A stretch of DNA of 64,000 nucleotides, from the NCBI GenBank assembly GCA_964017195.1, contig OZ024890.1, positions 24,055,201 to 24,119,200 of the forward strand. Reading direction: 5' to 3'. The DNA is from Siderastrea radians. Taxonomy: Eukaryota; Cnidaria; Anthozoa; Scleractinia; Rhizangiidae. A program made the translations under genes and the position numbers. The first letter of the stretch is position 1; each line of letters opens with the position of its first letter. This document shows, piece by piece, positions 1-11,001 of the stretch. Below the pieces are notes generated by a model. It worked only from the letters and a program-made list of their open reading frames with translations. It did not search any database and was not told the origin of the DNA.

Positions 1-750
1 GGCCATGTTTTCCATGTTTCTTTTTACACACTCAGTGACAGCTTCACCTTTAATTTGTTCCCACGGTTAACATGTTGAATGAAAAAGTATTTGGAAGAAT
101 CTAGTATTTCGACACTCGGGTCTCTCAAAGACTTTATAGTTGCATACAGTGTCACTATCCTTTTGCATTAAGAACGTGTGTTGAACATTCAAATAATAAC
201 AGACAACTGTTTAATTATAATAAATCTTGACAAAAGTAAGATTTGTTTAAAATGTTTCGACGACGAAAGATTTAGTTCTGTCATAAAAAATGCAGCTTAT
301 ATTAACTTTAAGTACTCTAAAAGAGCTTGATCTTTATTATATTGGACTGGGAAAACTTTTCTTTTGCAATAAAATTGATTAAAAAATTTTGCAATATAAT
401 ATTTATTACATGTCTGGATAGATTTACCTCCACTTTCTCATAACTATCTTCCGCGTCTGTAGGCTTTTGTAGAGGCTTAGAAAGATTGGTTAAGAACAGA
501 GAGACCCTCGTTCTTGCTCTGTGCTCGTTTTCAATTTTCCTCCGTTTTAAGCCGTGCAAAGGACTTCGATCCGCGATGGTTCTTCTGTAGTTTTAACTTT
601 CAGTCATTGTACATGAAGCTACTTTTCCTCTTTTCCCATTCTTTGTTATTCATGCAGATATTGTTAAAAGTGTCAACCTTTTCAATTATCCCCTTTATTT
701 GATGACAGGATCGGCAAATTGGAGTTGCTACAAACCAGTAAAACGTCATT
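1..750. other. Non-coding, nothing recognised
   Basis: AT-rich sequence with only short open frames that carry no recognisable motif. No exon-like stretch with splice signals was seen. Confidence 0.5.
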
Positions 751-996
751 CCATTCCATTTAATGTCCGCACCCCCCTATTGAGGGTTAATTATAAATTT
801 TACCCCTTAGGGAAAAAAAGATCAAAGTGCCAACACATTCCCCCCTTGAGAAAAAGGCAGATGTTTTCGAGAGATCAAAGGTACCGACATAGCTACCCCC
901 TCGGAAATCAGCATGACTTTAAAAACCCCCTCCCTCCCCTTAGGATTTCCCTGACCCTCAATGGGGGGGGGGGGGTGCGGACATTAAATGGAATGG
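751..996. repeat. Inverted-repeat element (MITE-like, 246 bp)
   Basis: The left end beginning CCATTCCATTTAATGTCCGC is repeated in inverted orientation at the right end, which finishes in GGAATGG after a long run of G. Arms are about 35 bp and nearly identical. The interior contains no coding potential. No clear target-site duplication was found, so the superfamily is unknown. Confidence 0.7.
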
Positions 997-1617
997 CCCA
1001 ATGTTGCTCAAATGAACATATTATATTTTTGATTCATGAGGCTTTAGGCAATAACTTGTCTTATCGTTACATTGTTACAAAATAATCCTTCCTTCTTAAA
1101 TATTGTTATAAATCCGTCCTTCTTAAAATTATATGCTTCAGCTTATAAAACTAGTGCTACAAAATATTTATTCTACATGGCTTACATCTCTGTGAGTTCA
1201 GTGGAAATGACTCGTTTATGGAAATGACTCATTAATTTTTGATCTGGCATATTCCAGGTGCTGCTTTGGAGGCAGTCATAATCATTTTGACTTTGTTGAA
1301 TTTATTTGTGCCCATTCTTTGCGCTACAGTTTTGCTTGTACAGTTGTAGATCTCCAGGGCTTTGTCACTTTCAATATTGTTTTCTACACTTTAGCTTCAG
1401 TGAGTCACATTAAACACTATAACTGAGGAGATTTTGAGACTGTAAACAATGGAAAAATAAAGCATTTTAACAGTTCTGGGGATAATATTCCCAGGTTTGA
1501 AAAAACTTTCTGCTTAACAACTTCAATCAATTGAGTAACCTGCAGCTGGGAGAAGTTTGAAAGTGTTTCAAAAATAGAAATGGGAAAGAGAGGATTGAAC
1601 TCACCTTAGGGAGTAAT
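997..1617. other. Non-coding, nothing recognised
   Basis: AT-rich sequence without a supported gene, RNA or repeat structure. Confidence 0.4.
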
Positions 1618-1995
1618 ACACAAGTGATGGAATAGTACACAACTGACGGAGTAATGAACAACTGACGGAATTATCATCCAACTGACTGAGTGTAACACAA
1701 CTGACCAAGTCTGAGACAACTGACTGGGTAATACACAACTGATCGAGTAATGCACAACTGACAGAGAAGTACACAACTGACCAAGTAATATATAACTGAC
1801 AGCATTATCATGCAACCCACTGAATGACACAGAACTGGCAGAAAAATGCACAACTGACCAAGTGATGCACAACTTCCAACTGCAACTTGCAACATGCAAC
1901 TGACAGAAAGGTTACACAAGTGACCAAGTAACGCACAACTGACGGGGTAATACACAACTGATAGAATTATCGTACAACTGACCGAGTGATACACA
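1618..1995. repeat. Diverged minisatellite, ~16-18 bp unit
   Basis: About twenty imperfect tandem copies of a unit close to ACACAACTGACnGAGTAAT. Unit length varies by a base or two and several copies carry substitutions. The array keeps minus-strand frames open by periodicity alone, so the apparent ORFs there are not genes. Confidence 0.8.
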
Positions 1996-2599
1996 CAGGA
2001 CCTTTGCATCAAATTCCCTACTCCTCGGACAAGGAAAATACATGTAGCCAAAATGTGTGAGGTATGCCCGGAGGGGAGGGGGGGATGTTGCACATAACCT
2101 CAAGTTACAAATCCCACTTTTTAGGATGACTCATTATTTCTTTGAAACTCCGTTGTAACTTTTAGGGGAATTTTGTGGTGTTCTAATTGGATCTGCAAAC
2201 CCTTTTTATTTGGCTTAGATTGACATGAGAATAGTTTTAAAGTAGAGACATGAGAATAGTTTTAAAGTAGAGACATGAGATGGGAAATCATTTTAAGAGA
2301 CCATCAAAAACTGATATCCACATAAGAGCACCCCAGGTTGATATAGCAGTCAATTATGATATTCCTTTCCTTGTCCTTAACTTTAAGCCCCGATATCAAC
2401 AAACATGTTCTCCTCACTATTCTCCATAAATGTCTTATGGTACTACTTGAGAGAATTCACATAAACATCCAGACATTTTATTTTTGGTGATCATTTCCTT
2501 TATTCTCAGGGCCTGTATGTTTGAACAAGTAGTGACATTGTAAGGAGAAACAAGCTTCTGGAGGAATGTTTCTGCACCAATGTTTCCTCTTTTGCGGGG
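1996..2599. other. Non-coding; contains a 25-bp direct repeat at 2222-2279
   Basis: A 25-bp unit starting GACATGAGAATAGTTTTAAA occurs twice in tandem with the start of a third copy. Nothing else is recognisable. Confidence 0.5.
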
Positions 2600-3060
2600 G
2601 CCTTAAGTATTTCTCAGGGCCCGCTTGTTCAAAAGGTGGATAAACCCGACCCTTCCTCGGGAAGACGAAGCTGGGACGTGTAAAAGCTGTTATCTTTCTT
2701 TTACTTATCAGCACGATATCAACTGCCACGCGCAGTCTAGGTATCGGTACAAGCGCGGCAGCTGCAGATGCTGCGGCAACCTTCCAGATACGCTCCTTAA
2801 ACCTTGCTTTAAAGACTCTCTCTCTCTGCAATGTTGGCAGTGCATATATAATTGCATTGCCTTGCTTAGGCGATCGAAGTCCTATTTGAAATTTTTAGGA
2901 TCATAGTCGCTTATCAAAAATATACCTTACTCGCTGCTCAGCAGGTCACCCAGATTTTCGGAACAGTCGGCGTCGGATTTTGGTTCCAACATGGCATCTT
3001 CACTGAGGATTTCTTTCGGATATCGGCTCGAACGTTTTCAACAGTTTTTGTTCGACTGAT
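2600..3060 (-). pseudogene. IRG-type GTPase exon relic
   Basis: The minus strand retains the conserved hydrophobic stretch RIWKVAAASAAAALVPIP, matching the helical region of the neighbouring IRG genes. Further right (about 2940-3056) the DNA still aligns with the segment following the G4 motif of the 4048-5035 exon. The reading frame is broken several times, neither a P-loop nor the switch region is found, and no partner exon is present. It looks like an old partial duplicate of the adjacent IRG gene. Limits are approximate because similarity fades at both sides. Confidence 0.75.
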
Positions 3061-4047
3061 GGAATCTTAAGGCTCCACAATTCTTGTTGACAACTCGGCC
3101 AAGTACTTATTCCCAAAAGTCTCCTTGTAGGAGCAACAATCTTTTCAATTAGCGAGTTGACATGTTGACGAAAGGAAACTCGAAGTTCCACAGTTCTTAC
3201 TCAACACGGTCATAAATAAATAAATGGTCAGCTTATGCGATGCACAATCGCATGTCTAAAGTAGTTAATTTCCAGTTTAAAGTGCTAAATTTCCTAAATT
3301 CCATTTATATTTTTTTTCGAATTGACAATAAAGAATCTATAGCTGTTCTAAGAACTGTATGCCAATAACTAAAATCTAATGTTTCTTCACCGGTGCTTGG
3401 TAAGCAATAGCCTCTTTCACAGTTAAACTTTTCTTTCTTGCGAGGAAATTTCGGGAAGAAACTGCAACATTTCCTCGCATCCACGTTCAAATACAATAAT
3501 GGTGAAAAGTTAAACTGTGCATGTGAAAAGGGATATTGAAATCAAATGCGAAATACAAGGACGACCCAGGAATTTCGATTGGGGGGATACACATGGCAAC
3601 ATGTATGATAGCAGAAACTGAGGATGGGCGCTGCTATTGTTCTACCAGGGAAATAAATGTGCAATTTTCATGCAGGATTAAAATTTATTTTCGTAAAACA
3701 CACAAAGTATATATTCTCCTCTGCTTACTGATAAACACTGTGAAACACTTTTTTTTGGGAAGTATTTTACTTCTGACTGAGTCAAACAACGACTTTGTGA
3801 TACCTCTCACACGATATTCAAATCAACAAATAGCAACAAAGTACAAGATCGCGTTAATTCGGTCAGTTGGTCAGTTTATTAGTGAGTCGTGTTCATTTAG
3901 ACATTTTGAAAAAAAATGGATAACCGGCACTGCCAATGAAAAAGAATACTTCACCTCACAAACAGAGGGTGGTAAGCCTGTGGAAGAGCTTTTCAAAAGG
4001 GTATCCGAACCTCTGGACTCTCCCGCTCGGCTGGATACACCGCAAAC
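3061..4047. other. Non-coding spacer between IRG relic and IRG gene
   Basis: Short open frames exist on both strands, but none shows a domain, repeat or splice pattern I can support. Confidence 0.4.
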
Positions 4048-6936
4048 TTAATAGAGTTTCTTGATTGCCCTTTCACGAGCTTCCTTCAGGACTAGTAATG
4101 CTGCTTCTTCCTCATCTTTTAAAAGCTTTTTTAGAGCTACAGATGTGGTCACAAAAGACATACCACTGGCTAAGGCTAAACCTACGAACGGAATAAAACG
4201 AGTGACTTCTTCAAGGGCTGCTTCCGCAGTATAGGCTGCCAGAAAACCGCCAAGTTGTGCAACAGTTCGCGTCTGGCAAGCTTTATGAATATTCTCTTGG
4301 GTGGAGAAAGGAAGCGAGGCAAATTCATTGGAACCTTCTCCAGGAAAACCAAGCTGAGACCTATAAAAGCTGAGTTCCTTCAGTATTAGCGCGGCATCAA
4401 AAGCAAAGGAAACTCCGGGTATGGGAACAAGAGTAGCGGCAGCAGATGCTGCAGCAACCATCCATATGCGCCCTTTGAGAACCTCAATTTTTCTTTTCAA
4501 AATGTTAGTTGACAAACTCGTCAGAGACAAGGTCAGACTCTTTCGCTGATGTGTCGGCAGTTCATCAAGAATTGCTTCAGTTAGTCGCGCGAAATCCCAT
4601 TTGGCAGAATAATGGTTGCTTATCAGAAATATATCTTGCTCATTCCTCAGCAGGTCACCCAGATTTTGCAAGCAGTTGCGTCGAATTTTCTTCAGCATGG
4701 CAGTTTCATTAAACGATTTCTTTCGTAACTCCGCTCGAACATTTTCATCAGTTTTTGTGCGAACAAAGAAGAACTTCTTGCCAATCGACCTTACTTTCTT
4801 GGCCAGTACCAAGTCGTTCTTGGTAAATCGGTTGGCTGTGAAGATAAGAAACGCATGGAACTTCTCCAGCTTCACTTTCTTACAGTATGTCTCCAGGTCA
4901 GGATACTTTGGAGTTCCCACTCCTGGTAAATCCCAAAACTTTGTTTTACGACAGTTTTGAAGATTATAGGCGGTTGGCTCTGAAGTGCACTCAATGACAT
5001 CAACTTTGGCTGCGTTGACGTCGCTGTCAGGAAGCCTGAAAGAAAAGTCACCACGTTCACTTTGTCATCTTTGTAATTTCGGACATAATTGTCGACCCGG
5101 GATAGAGGTACTGCCTATAGTGACCATATAGGGAGGCTACGCACGAAGGGAGTACCTTTTTTGCGCTTGCAGGGTACTGACTGAAATGTGCTGTTTTAGT
5201 ATGTTTAAGGGCCAACGAAATACACCTTAAACTGAAAGAAATAGCAGAGAAGTTTAAGTACTAGAAATATTAGCAAAATTTTGGCAGAAACCGCGTTTTG
5301 ATTAGTTTTGAGGTGTAAAAAGGGCAATTTTTGTTCTAGGCATTTGGAAGGGGTACCATTTCGATAAGAACAAAATAAAGGTTAGGGGTTTTGACGGTCC
5401 TTTCCTGTAGAAAAATTTATTGAGTGCCCCCCCCCCCCCGGACTGTCGATTGTGTGAGATGGTTATAGGAAATCGCTAGATGTACTTTTCGTTGACATTA
5501 CATGAATTTTTGTTTTTCTGTGCGCATTTACTGTGGGTTGAAGTAAGAGCAAGTGCGAGAATCGAGAAGATAAGCCTGATTCGAGTAGATTCTGTAACAT
5601 CTTGCGACTTCTTGAGAGATTCCATTAAATTCTTGAGTACAGTCCAAGTTCGAGTTTTCTACGGTGGTCTCCTTATTAGCGATGCATGACTACCAAGGAG
5701 ACAGTGATGCGACGAGGAGCAACTCGGCCAACCTTTCTGATAGCTTAACGTACCGACGCGAAAAATTCTCCGTACGAACAGAAAAGGCCAAAAAGTGGAA
5801 CACACGGCCGCAAATAGTAGAATTAATTTATCGCTCCTAGTTATTGACTTCCGCTTCGGATCGATTCCCCGTTCGCGTTCACACTGCATGCCTCGAAGAG
5901 TGGCACGAAAACCTATCCGATACATGACGATTCACTCTCTAGATCGTGAGAGCGGCGCAGCGTCGCTCCAGTACAAATTAAATCCTGCAAAATCAGCGCC
6001 CAAAATGCCTATCTAAGATAGTTTTCGTTCCAGAGCTATCCGGTATGGTGTAGACATAGCATGCCTAAAACTACACTTCCGGCCTTCTTGTGACTTCCGG
6101 TTTGAAAGTGAACCAAAGAGATGTATTCTTCACACGCACGGGTGAATCGAAAGTAACAGAATATGATGGAGAATCACGAGGAAAACTGTCTTCGAATTGT
6201 CACTGAAAAAGCCTTTGGTTTTAACTGGTCAATTTCAATCTCATTTCTGATTCATTGTCAGCAAAGCGCCACCGGACCAGGGGCACCCAACGAGAATATA
6301 GTTCAAAACCACTTAACTTAGCATTATTGAACGTATTTTAGTATTTAAATGGTAGATATAGGCGTCTTTTTATCCCCTAAAAACTTTTCATCTGTTCGGA
6401 TTTCTTAGCTGAAAGTCTAGTGATCCGAAAATTATAGGGATCAAAACTTACCTTTTCGAAAATTTTAGCCAGAAAAAGGCTCCCGAAAATTCTAGGTGAC
6501 CTTTTAAGGGTAGAAATCCGTTAAAAAATGGGCAATAATACCATATTTTAGATGTTCGAAAATCCTAGAAGAGGCAGGCAAGCAAGAAATTTTACAACAA
6601 ATGTTCCGAAAATTCTAGATCTCAAATCGTCTTCCGAACAGATATTTTCCCGAAAATTGTCGTTGGGTGCCCCTGACCGGACTTCCGAATCTTACTTCAT
6701 CATATCTGCAAAATTAGCTGTAACTGCCTTAGATAACTGAGACTGATCAAAATATTTCATAAAGACAGTTTATGGAACTTTGCAATTTCTATATCACAAG
6801 TGGTAAAAGAAAGCACTTACCCTCGTATGGAGTTGATAAAACTTGACTTTCCAGTTCCCGAGTCGCCAATGGTCGCGATGTTTATCTCGACTTCTTGCCA
6901 ACTCTCCAATTTGTCTTTCAATATCTGAAATACCAT
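4048..6936 (-). CDS. IRG-type (interferon-inducible, IIGP-like) GTPase, two exons, short N-terminus
   Basis: Predicted join of exon 1 (6936-6821) and exon 2 (5035-4048), giving 367 residues. IRG proteins are cytosolic or membrane-associated GTPases; in vertebrates they attack intracellular pathogen vacuoles. The P-loop GDSGTGKS lies at residues 24-31, the switch DLPGVGT starts at 74, and a TKTD specificity motif follows. A hydrophobic alanine-rich helix (RIWMVAAASAAATLVPIPG) leads into the C-terminal helical domain. The exon 1 donor is GG|GTAAGT and the exon 2 acceptor TTTCAG|G; the intron is phase 2, as in the paralogue at 22246-25759. An 11-bp deletion relative to that paralogue breaks the frame from the upstream ATG at 6970. 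An ATG at 6936-6934 is in frame with the P-loop, so I chose it. If that start is not used, the copy is a pseudogene. No expression evidence. Confidence 0.7.
5097..5441. repeat. Possible decayed MITE related to the oligo-G/C family
   Basis: Starts CCCGGGATAGAGGTACT and ends in a long C run followed by GG, resembling the inverted ends of the elements at 23734, 29688 and 44501. The similarity is weak and no target duplication is evident. It sits in the intron of the IRG gene. Confidence 0.3.
6091..6114 (+). promoter_or_regulatory. ETS plus ISRE-like composite in IRG intron
   Basis: ACTTCCGG is followed by GAAAGTGAACC, close to an interferon-stimulated response element and an ETS site. The flanking sequence is homologous to the intron of the 22246-25759 IRG gene, where the same pair of sites is kept. 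Function is inferred only. Confidence 0.4.
6278..6675. mobile_element. hAT-like MITE, 398 bp
   Basis: Perfect 16-bp terminal inverted repeats CAGGGGCACCCAACGA and a 7-bp flanking duplication ACCGGAC (6271-6277 and 6676-6682). CAGGGG ends are typical of hAT elements, which usually duplicate 8 bp. The interior is non-coding. It is inserted in the intron of the 4048-6936 IRG gene. Confidence 0.8.
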
Positions 6937-6970
6937 GCTGATCGGTGTATTCGTTTAAATTAATCGGCAT

Positions 6971-8289
6971 CGATTAACGGTCCAAAGTAAAAAAAAACCG
7001 TGGCGAAAAGCAACTACAGTTTTACGCTGGCGGAAGCACTGAATGACAACCTCACGCAAAATGAACGTTACTTCCGGTTTTGAAAACCTTCAAATTTGTC
7101 CGTTCAAATGGGTAAATTTTGTCCGAAAACCGTTGAAGAAATACCTCGACAAACCGAATTTCGCGCCCATAAATTTTGTAGTTGAAGTAACTCAATTGAA
7201 AGCCCACACTCAACGGAAAAAAAGCTTAAATTATTAGATTCGGTGTGAAACTCTTCTGCTAATTTATCGTGGGAACTACGCACGCGTCGTACGTTTGACC
7301 GCTTCTCTAACGTGAACCTCGCTGCACAGCGACGGCTCAGATACTACTTCTAAAAAACCTCCTACCAAGCTTTAGGCCTGACAAATCAAATAACCATATC
7401 AAATTAAGCGCGTCTTAGAAAAAAAAGTGTCCCATCATTCAAGTGCAAATACAGTAAGTTAGAGTGGATAAATCTCCGATAGATAAACCTCAATCGCGCT
7501 TTCGTCTTTTCTATCCCCCAGAACTCGTTATTACACTACTTCAAGAAATCGAATGGATACCAGCTGGCTTTAGACAGGCAAATGTCCGCTTGTTACAAAA
7601 CGTGATTATATCGCGTACCTGCTTGTGGTAGGCAGACTCTTTTCAGCCATCATTTCAAAATTTTGATGTGGTCTATTACGAATCCGTTATCCCGCGTTCT
7701 TTCCCAATAAATCTGAAAAGAAGGAACGCTCGAAAGGGCCTTTTTTACGATCATGTAAAGGTCAAGTCTCACAGGGCCTCGACAACTTTGGGGTATAACG
7801 TATCTGCTCCGTTTACAGTAGAACGATTGCTATCCTGCGAAATTGATTGAAATTCCGTAAATAACCTTTGCCGGATACAGACGGATTTCTACGCCCTAAT
7901 CTTGGAGTAGGAGAGCAGAGGAAAGCTAAGGCGAGTACAGTGTAAGCGACCAGGGGAGTCCTCTTCTTTTTCACTCCCAAACAACTGCACGGATTGATCT
8001 ATAGGGATCGCCCGCCAAAAACTGTCTACAACCTGTCGGCTTTCCCGCAACGAGCCGAATAAATGTCTATCCCTTCTTTCATGCCCAAGGACACAATTTC
8101 AAGAGGATTCGAACCCGCACTTCCCTCTCTGCCAAGCGTACCACCAGTCCAAATTGTTACACGAGTTTCAGGCCAGTCTCAATTGCTTGATCGAGAACTA
8201 AGGATTGAAGTAACACGGACCATATCTATTCTAATGGCTTGTTGTGAGCTGGGCTTCTCGGAAAAAGAAACTGGGCGAGGACTGGCTGG
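6971..8289. other. Non-coding upstream of IRG gene
   Basis: Holds the presumed 5' flank of the 4048-6936 gene. One further CTTCCGG core (about 7070-7077) is present. No other gene is recognisable; the open frames at 7668 and 8063 show no motif. Confidence 0.4.
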
Positions 8290-8830
8290 AAGATCTTCAA
8301 AGCCTCCTTCTAAGAAAGGACAGATAAAAACGTTCCTAGTAACCCACTGTTTCCTATGTTAAAGAAGTGGTTTTAAGCAGACCACAGGAAAGCTTATAAA
8401 CAAGCGTAAAAAAGCTAAGGCAAAGCTGGAACGCGAGTCCTGGCAACGTTATTCAGTTAAACGAGCAAAGCTTACTTGTCACCACTAACAGCTACGATTG
8501 GCTAAAACACTCGCACACATTCCTGAATTTTGGTTAACTCCTTGAGACATCGGCGTCTTGGAGGACTCAGACCTAACACCCACTTTTAGTTTTCATGACT
8601 TTTTTATGATAATACTGAGTTTAAACTATATTTAACTGAAACACAACACATTGTTTATATACAGCCTCTAGCATTTTCTTTTGTGTGGCAATAACCGCTA
8701 TGGTTGGACGGAAAACGTGACAACATAAACGGACCGGGCCCACATTAATATTTCGTAACAACTACGAATTGAACAACGAGCTGGTTATATAAGTGAGTAA
8801 ATATTTTCTAACACAAAATTTTGGATTTAT
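8290..8830. repeat. Dispersed repeat, second copy at 48420-49000
   Basis: Several blocks match in order between the two loci, including AAGAAAGGACaGATAAAA, TCACCACTAACAGCT and ATATAAGTGAGTAAATATTTT. Blocks are separated by diverged sequence, and no terminal repeats or coding capacity were found. It may be an old transposon remnant or a segmental duplicate. Confidence 0.5.
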
Positions 8831-9317
8831 TTTATCAGCTGAGTTCATAAGATACATTGGCCACTGTAGAGAACTGATTAAAAGTTGACGTTTCGAGAGT
8901 TAGCCCTTCGTCAGAGCGAGTCTTAGCCCTTTCTAAAACTATTTTAAACGTAGTTAGTCTCTGATGCAATCCCAAGGTTCCACTGGGCCTCACTGGCAAC
9001 GCAGCTAAACTGATCCTTTCTTAACGAGTAAGCATTTTTTCTAAATTACTGAAACAAATTTTGCTTATACGCGTAAAACGCATATGTTTTTTCTAACTTC
9101 ATGTTTATCTATAATGAAATTTCAACTGAGGTTCTCACACTTTTAACTGGCAACGAGGCCAAATGAACTAACCAAAAGATGTTTCTTATACGGATAAAAT
9201 CCTTTTCTTAACAAGTGAATGTTTTTTTTAATGATGACTAATCGAATCTCAGCAAGGTTTCACAGTTCTGACATCAGCCTCTGCAACCTAGCTAGCCTTA
9301 CAAAAAAGATGGCAAAC
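8831..9317. other. Non-coding; short repeat-like motif at ~8893-8925
   Basis: Contains a stretch around GTTTCGAGAGTTAGCCCTTC that I recognise as recurring in invertebrate dispersed repeats (from memory, not checked). Otherwise nothing supported. Confidence 0.3.
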
Positions 9318-10319
9318 TTAATCGATCTCCTCGATTGCCTTTTGGGCGGCTTCCCTCAGGACTAACTTCGCCGCTTCTTCCACCTGTTGTAAAAGCTTAT
9401 GTAAAACAAAATATGTGGCCGTAAACGACATACCACTGGCTATGGCTAAACCTACGAACGGAATAAAACGGGTGACATCCTCAAGGACTGCTTCCGCAGA
9501 GTAGGCTGCCAGGAACCCACCGAGTTGCGCAGCAGTCGTCAAGCAAACTTTACGAACTTTCTCTTGGGTGGAAAAAGGGAGCGTCGCAAATTCAGCCGAA
9601 CCTTCTTCAGGAAGACCAAGCTGGGACCTGTAAAAGCTCAGTTCCCTCAGTATCAGCGCGGCGTCAACTCCAAAGGAAACTCCGGGTATTGGAACAAGTG
9701 CAGCGGCTGCAGATGCTGAGGCAACCATCCATATACGCCCTCTGAGAACCTCAACTTTCCTTTGAAAAAGATCATTTGACGATCTTGTCAGTACATTACC
9801 AAGGGCCAAAATTAGAGTTTCTTGCTGGTATTTTGTCAGGGTGTCTAGAATGGCCTGGGTTAGTCGCGCGAAATCCCATTTGGCAGGAAAATGGTTGCTT
9901 ATCAAAAATACATCTCGCCCATTCGTCAGCAGGTCACCCAGATTTTCCACACAGTTGAATCGGATTTTCTCTAGCACGGCATCTTCACTGAAAGATCGCT
10001 TTCGCATCTCAGCTCGGACATTTTCATCAATCTTTGTGCGAATAAAGAAAAATTTCTTTTTTATCGCTCTTACTCTCTCGGCCAATTTTAAGTCGTTCTC
10101 GGTGAATCGACTGGCTGTGAAGATAAGTATGTTTCCAGGTCAGGGTAATTTGGTGTTCCTATTCCTGGTAAGTCCCAGAACTTTATTTTGGGATTGGTCG
10201 GGTGGTCATACGCAGTTGGCACATCAGTGCACTCAACGACACTAACCTCAGCTGCCCCTTCATCATCGTCGCAAAGTCTGAAGAAACAAACAAACAAACA
10301 AGAAAATAATGATATTGAA

Positions 10320-10803
10320 ATTAAGAAATATAACTAAATAAATAATAATAATAATAATAAACTTTATTAAGTCTCCCAGTCAGGGCTTTTCAGACCCAAT
10401 GTACAAAATAAATTAGATAAATTAGATAAATACAAATATTTGATAAAATACCTAACTAAGAAATATTATTAAAACATAAAAACGTTGAAAACAGTAAATC
10501 TCCTATGTAAAGAAAATGTGTCTCAAAGAGATCTTCTCTCAGTTTCTTCTTGAAGGTATGTAAGCTGTCAGCTACAGTAACCGCACGTGGTAAGGAATTC
10601 CAAAGGGTAATAGCCCTATATAAAAATGTGCGTTGTCCGGAGGCTGATTTATAACCTGGGATATTCAAGCTGTCCTTCTTTCTCGTGTTACGGTCATGCA
10701 CAACAGAACGTGTTACAAAGCGATCACACAAATAATTGGGCGCTAGTCCCTTGACACATTTAAACGCAAGAATGCCTACCGTATACGTCAGATAACTACT
10801 ACT
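10320..10803 (-). mobile_element. Non-LTR retrotransposon (LINE) 3' end, 5'-truncated
   Basis: The minus-strand frame reads KCVKGLAPNYLCDRF and further on FLYRAITLWNSLPRAV, the pattern typical of the extreme C-terminus of many LINE reverse transcriptases. The 3' side (10336-10361) ends in a TAA-rich simple repeat, as expected for a LINE tail. Similarity stops abruptly near 10803, which I read as 5' truncation. The clade cannot be fixed from this fragment. Confidence 0.75.
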
Positions 10804-11001
10804 ATGAAGTTTATTGCTATGCTTCTTTTAGTATTAGCTGTAGCTGGTAATATTCGTAGTGTATTTTCCAGACCAATGTATGGGAAATCCCAGAGACACC
10901 AATTTGGTGGAGAGTATTTTTCCCTAGTTTCACCAACGCGGTTTGACACTCTAACCGGTACTACACGGGCACCATCGAAAAATGCTCTAGAGTCTGCTTA
11001 A
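10804..11001 (+). CDS. Possible small secreted peptide (65 aa), doubtful
   Basis: The frame opens with a signal-peptide-like segment MKFIAMLLLVLAVAGNIRS followed by a polar tail without cysteines. It begins directly at the truncated edge of the LINE fragment. There is no homologue I recognise, no repeat structure and no clear promoter. A chance open frame is at least as likely as a real gene. Confidence 0.2.
   Translation: MKFIAMLLLVLAVAGNIRSVFSRPMYGKSQRHQFGGEYFSLVSPTRFDTLTGTTRAPSKNALESA

Noticed and set aside
1606..2103. Overlapping minus-strand ORFs of 63-139 residues
   Set aside because: They follow the minisatellite period and differ only by frame.
3536..4051. 171-residue plus-strand ORF
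   Set aside because: No recognisable motif, low-complexity composition typical of chance, and it lies directly against the antisense IRG exon.
8110..8130. Antisense tRNA B-box-like GGATTCGAACCCGC
   Set aside because: No matching A box at tRNA distance and no cloverleaf.
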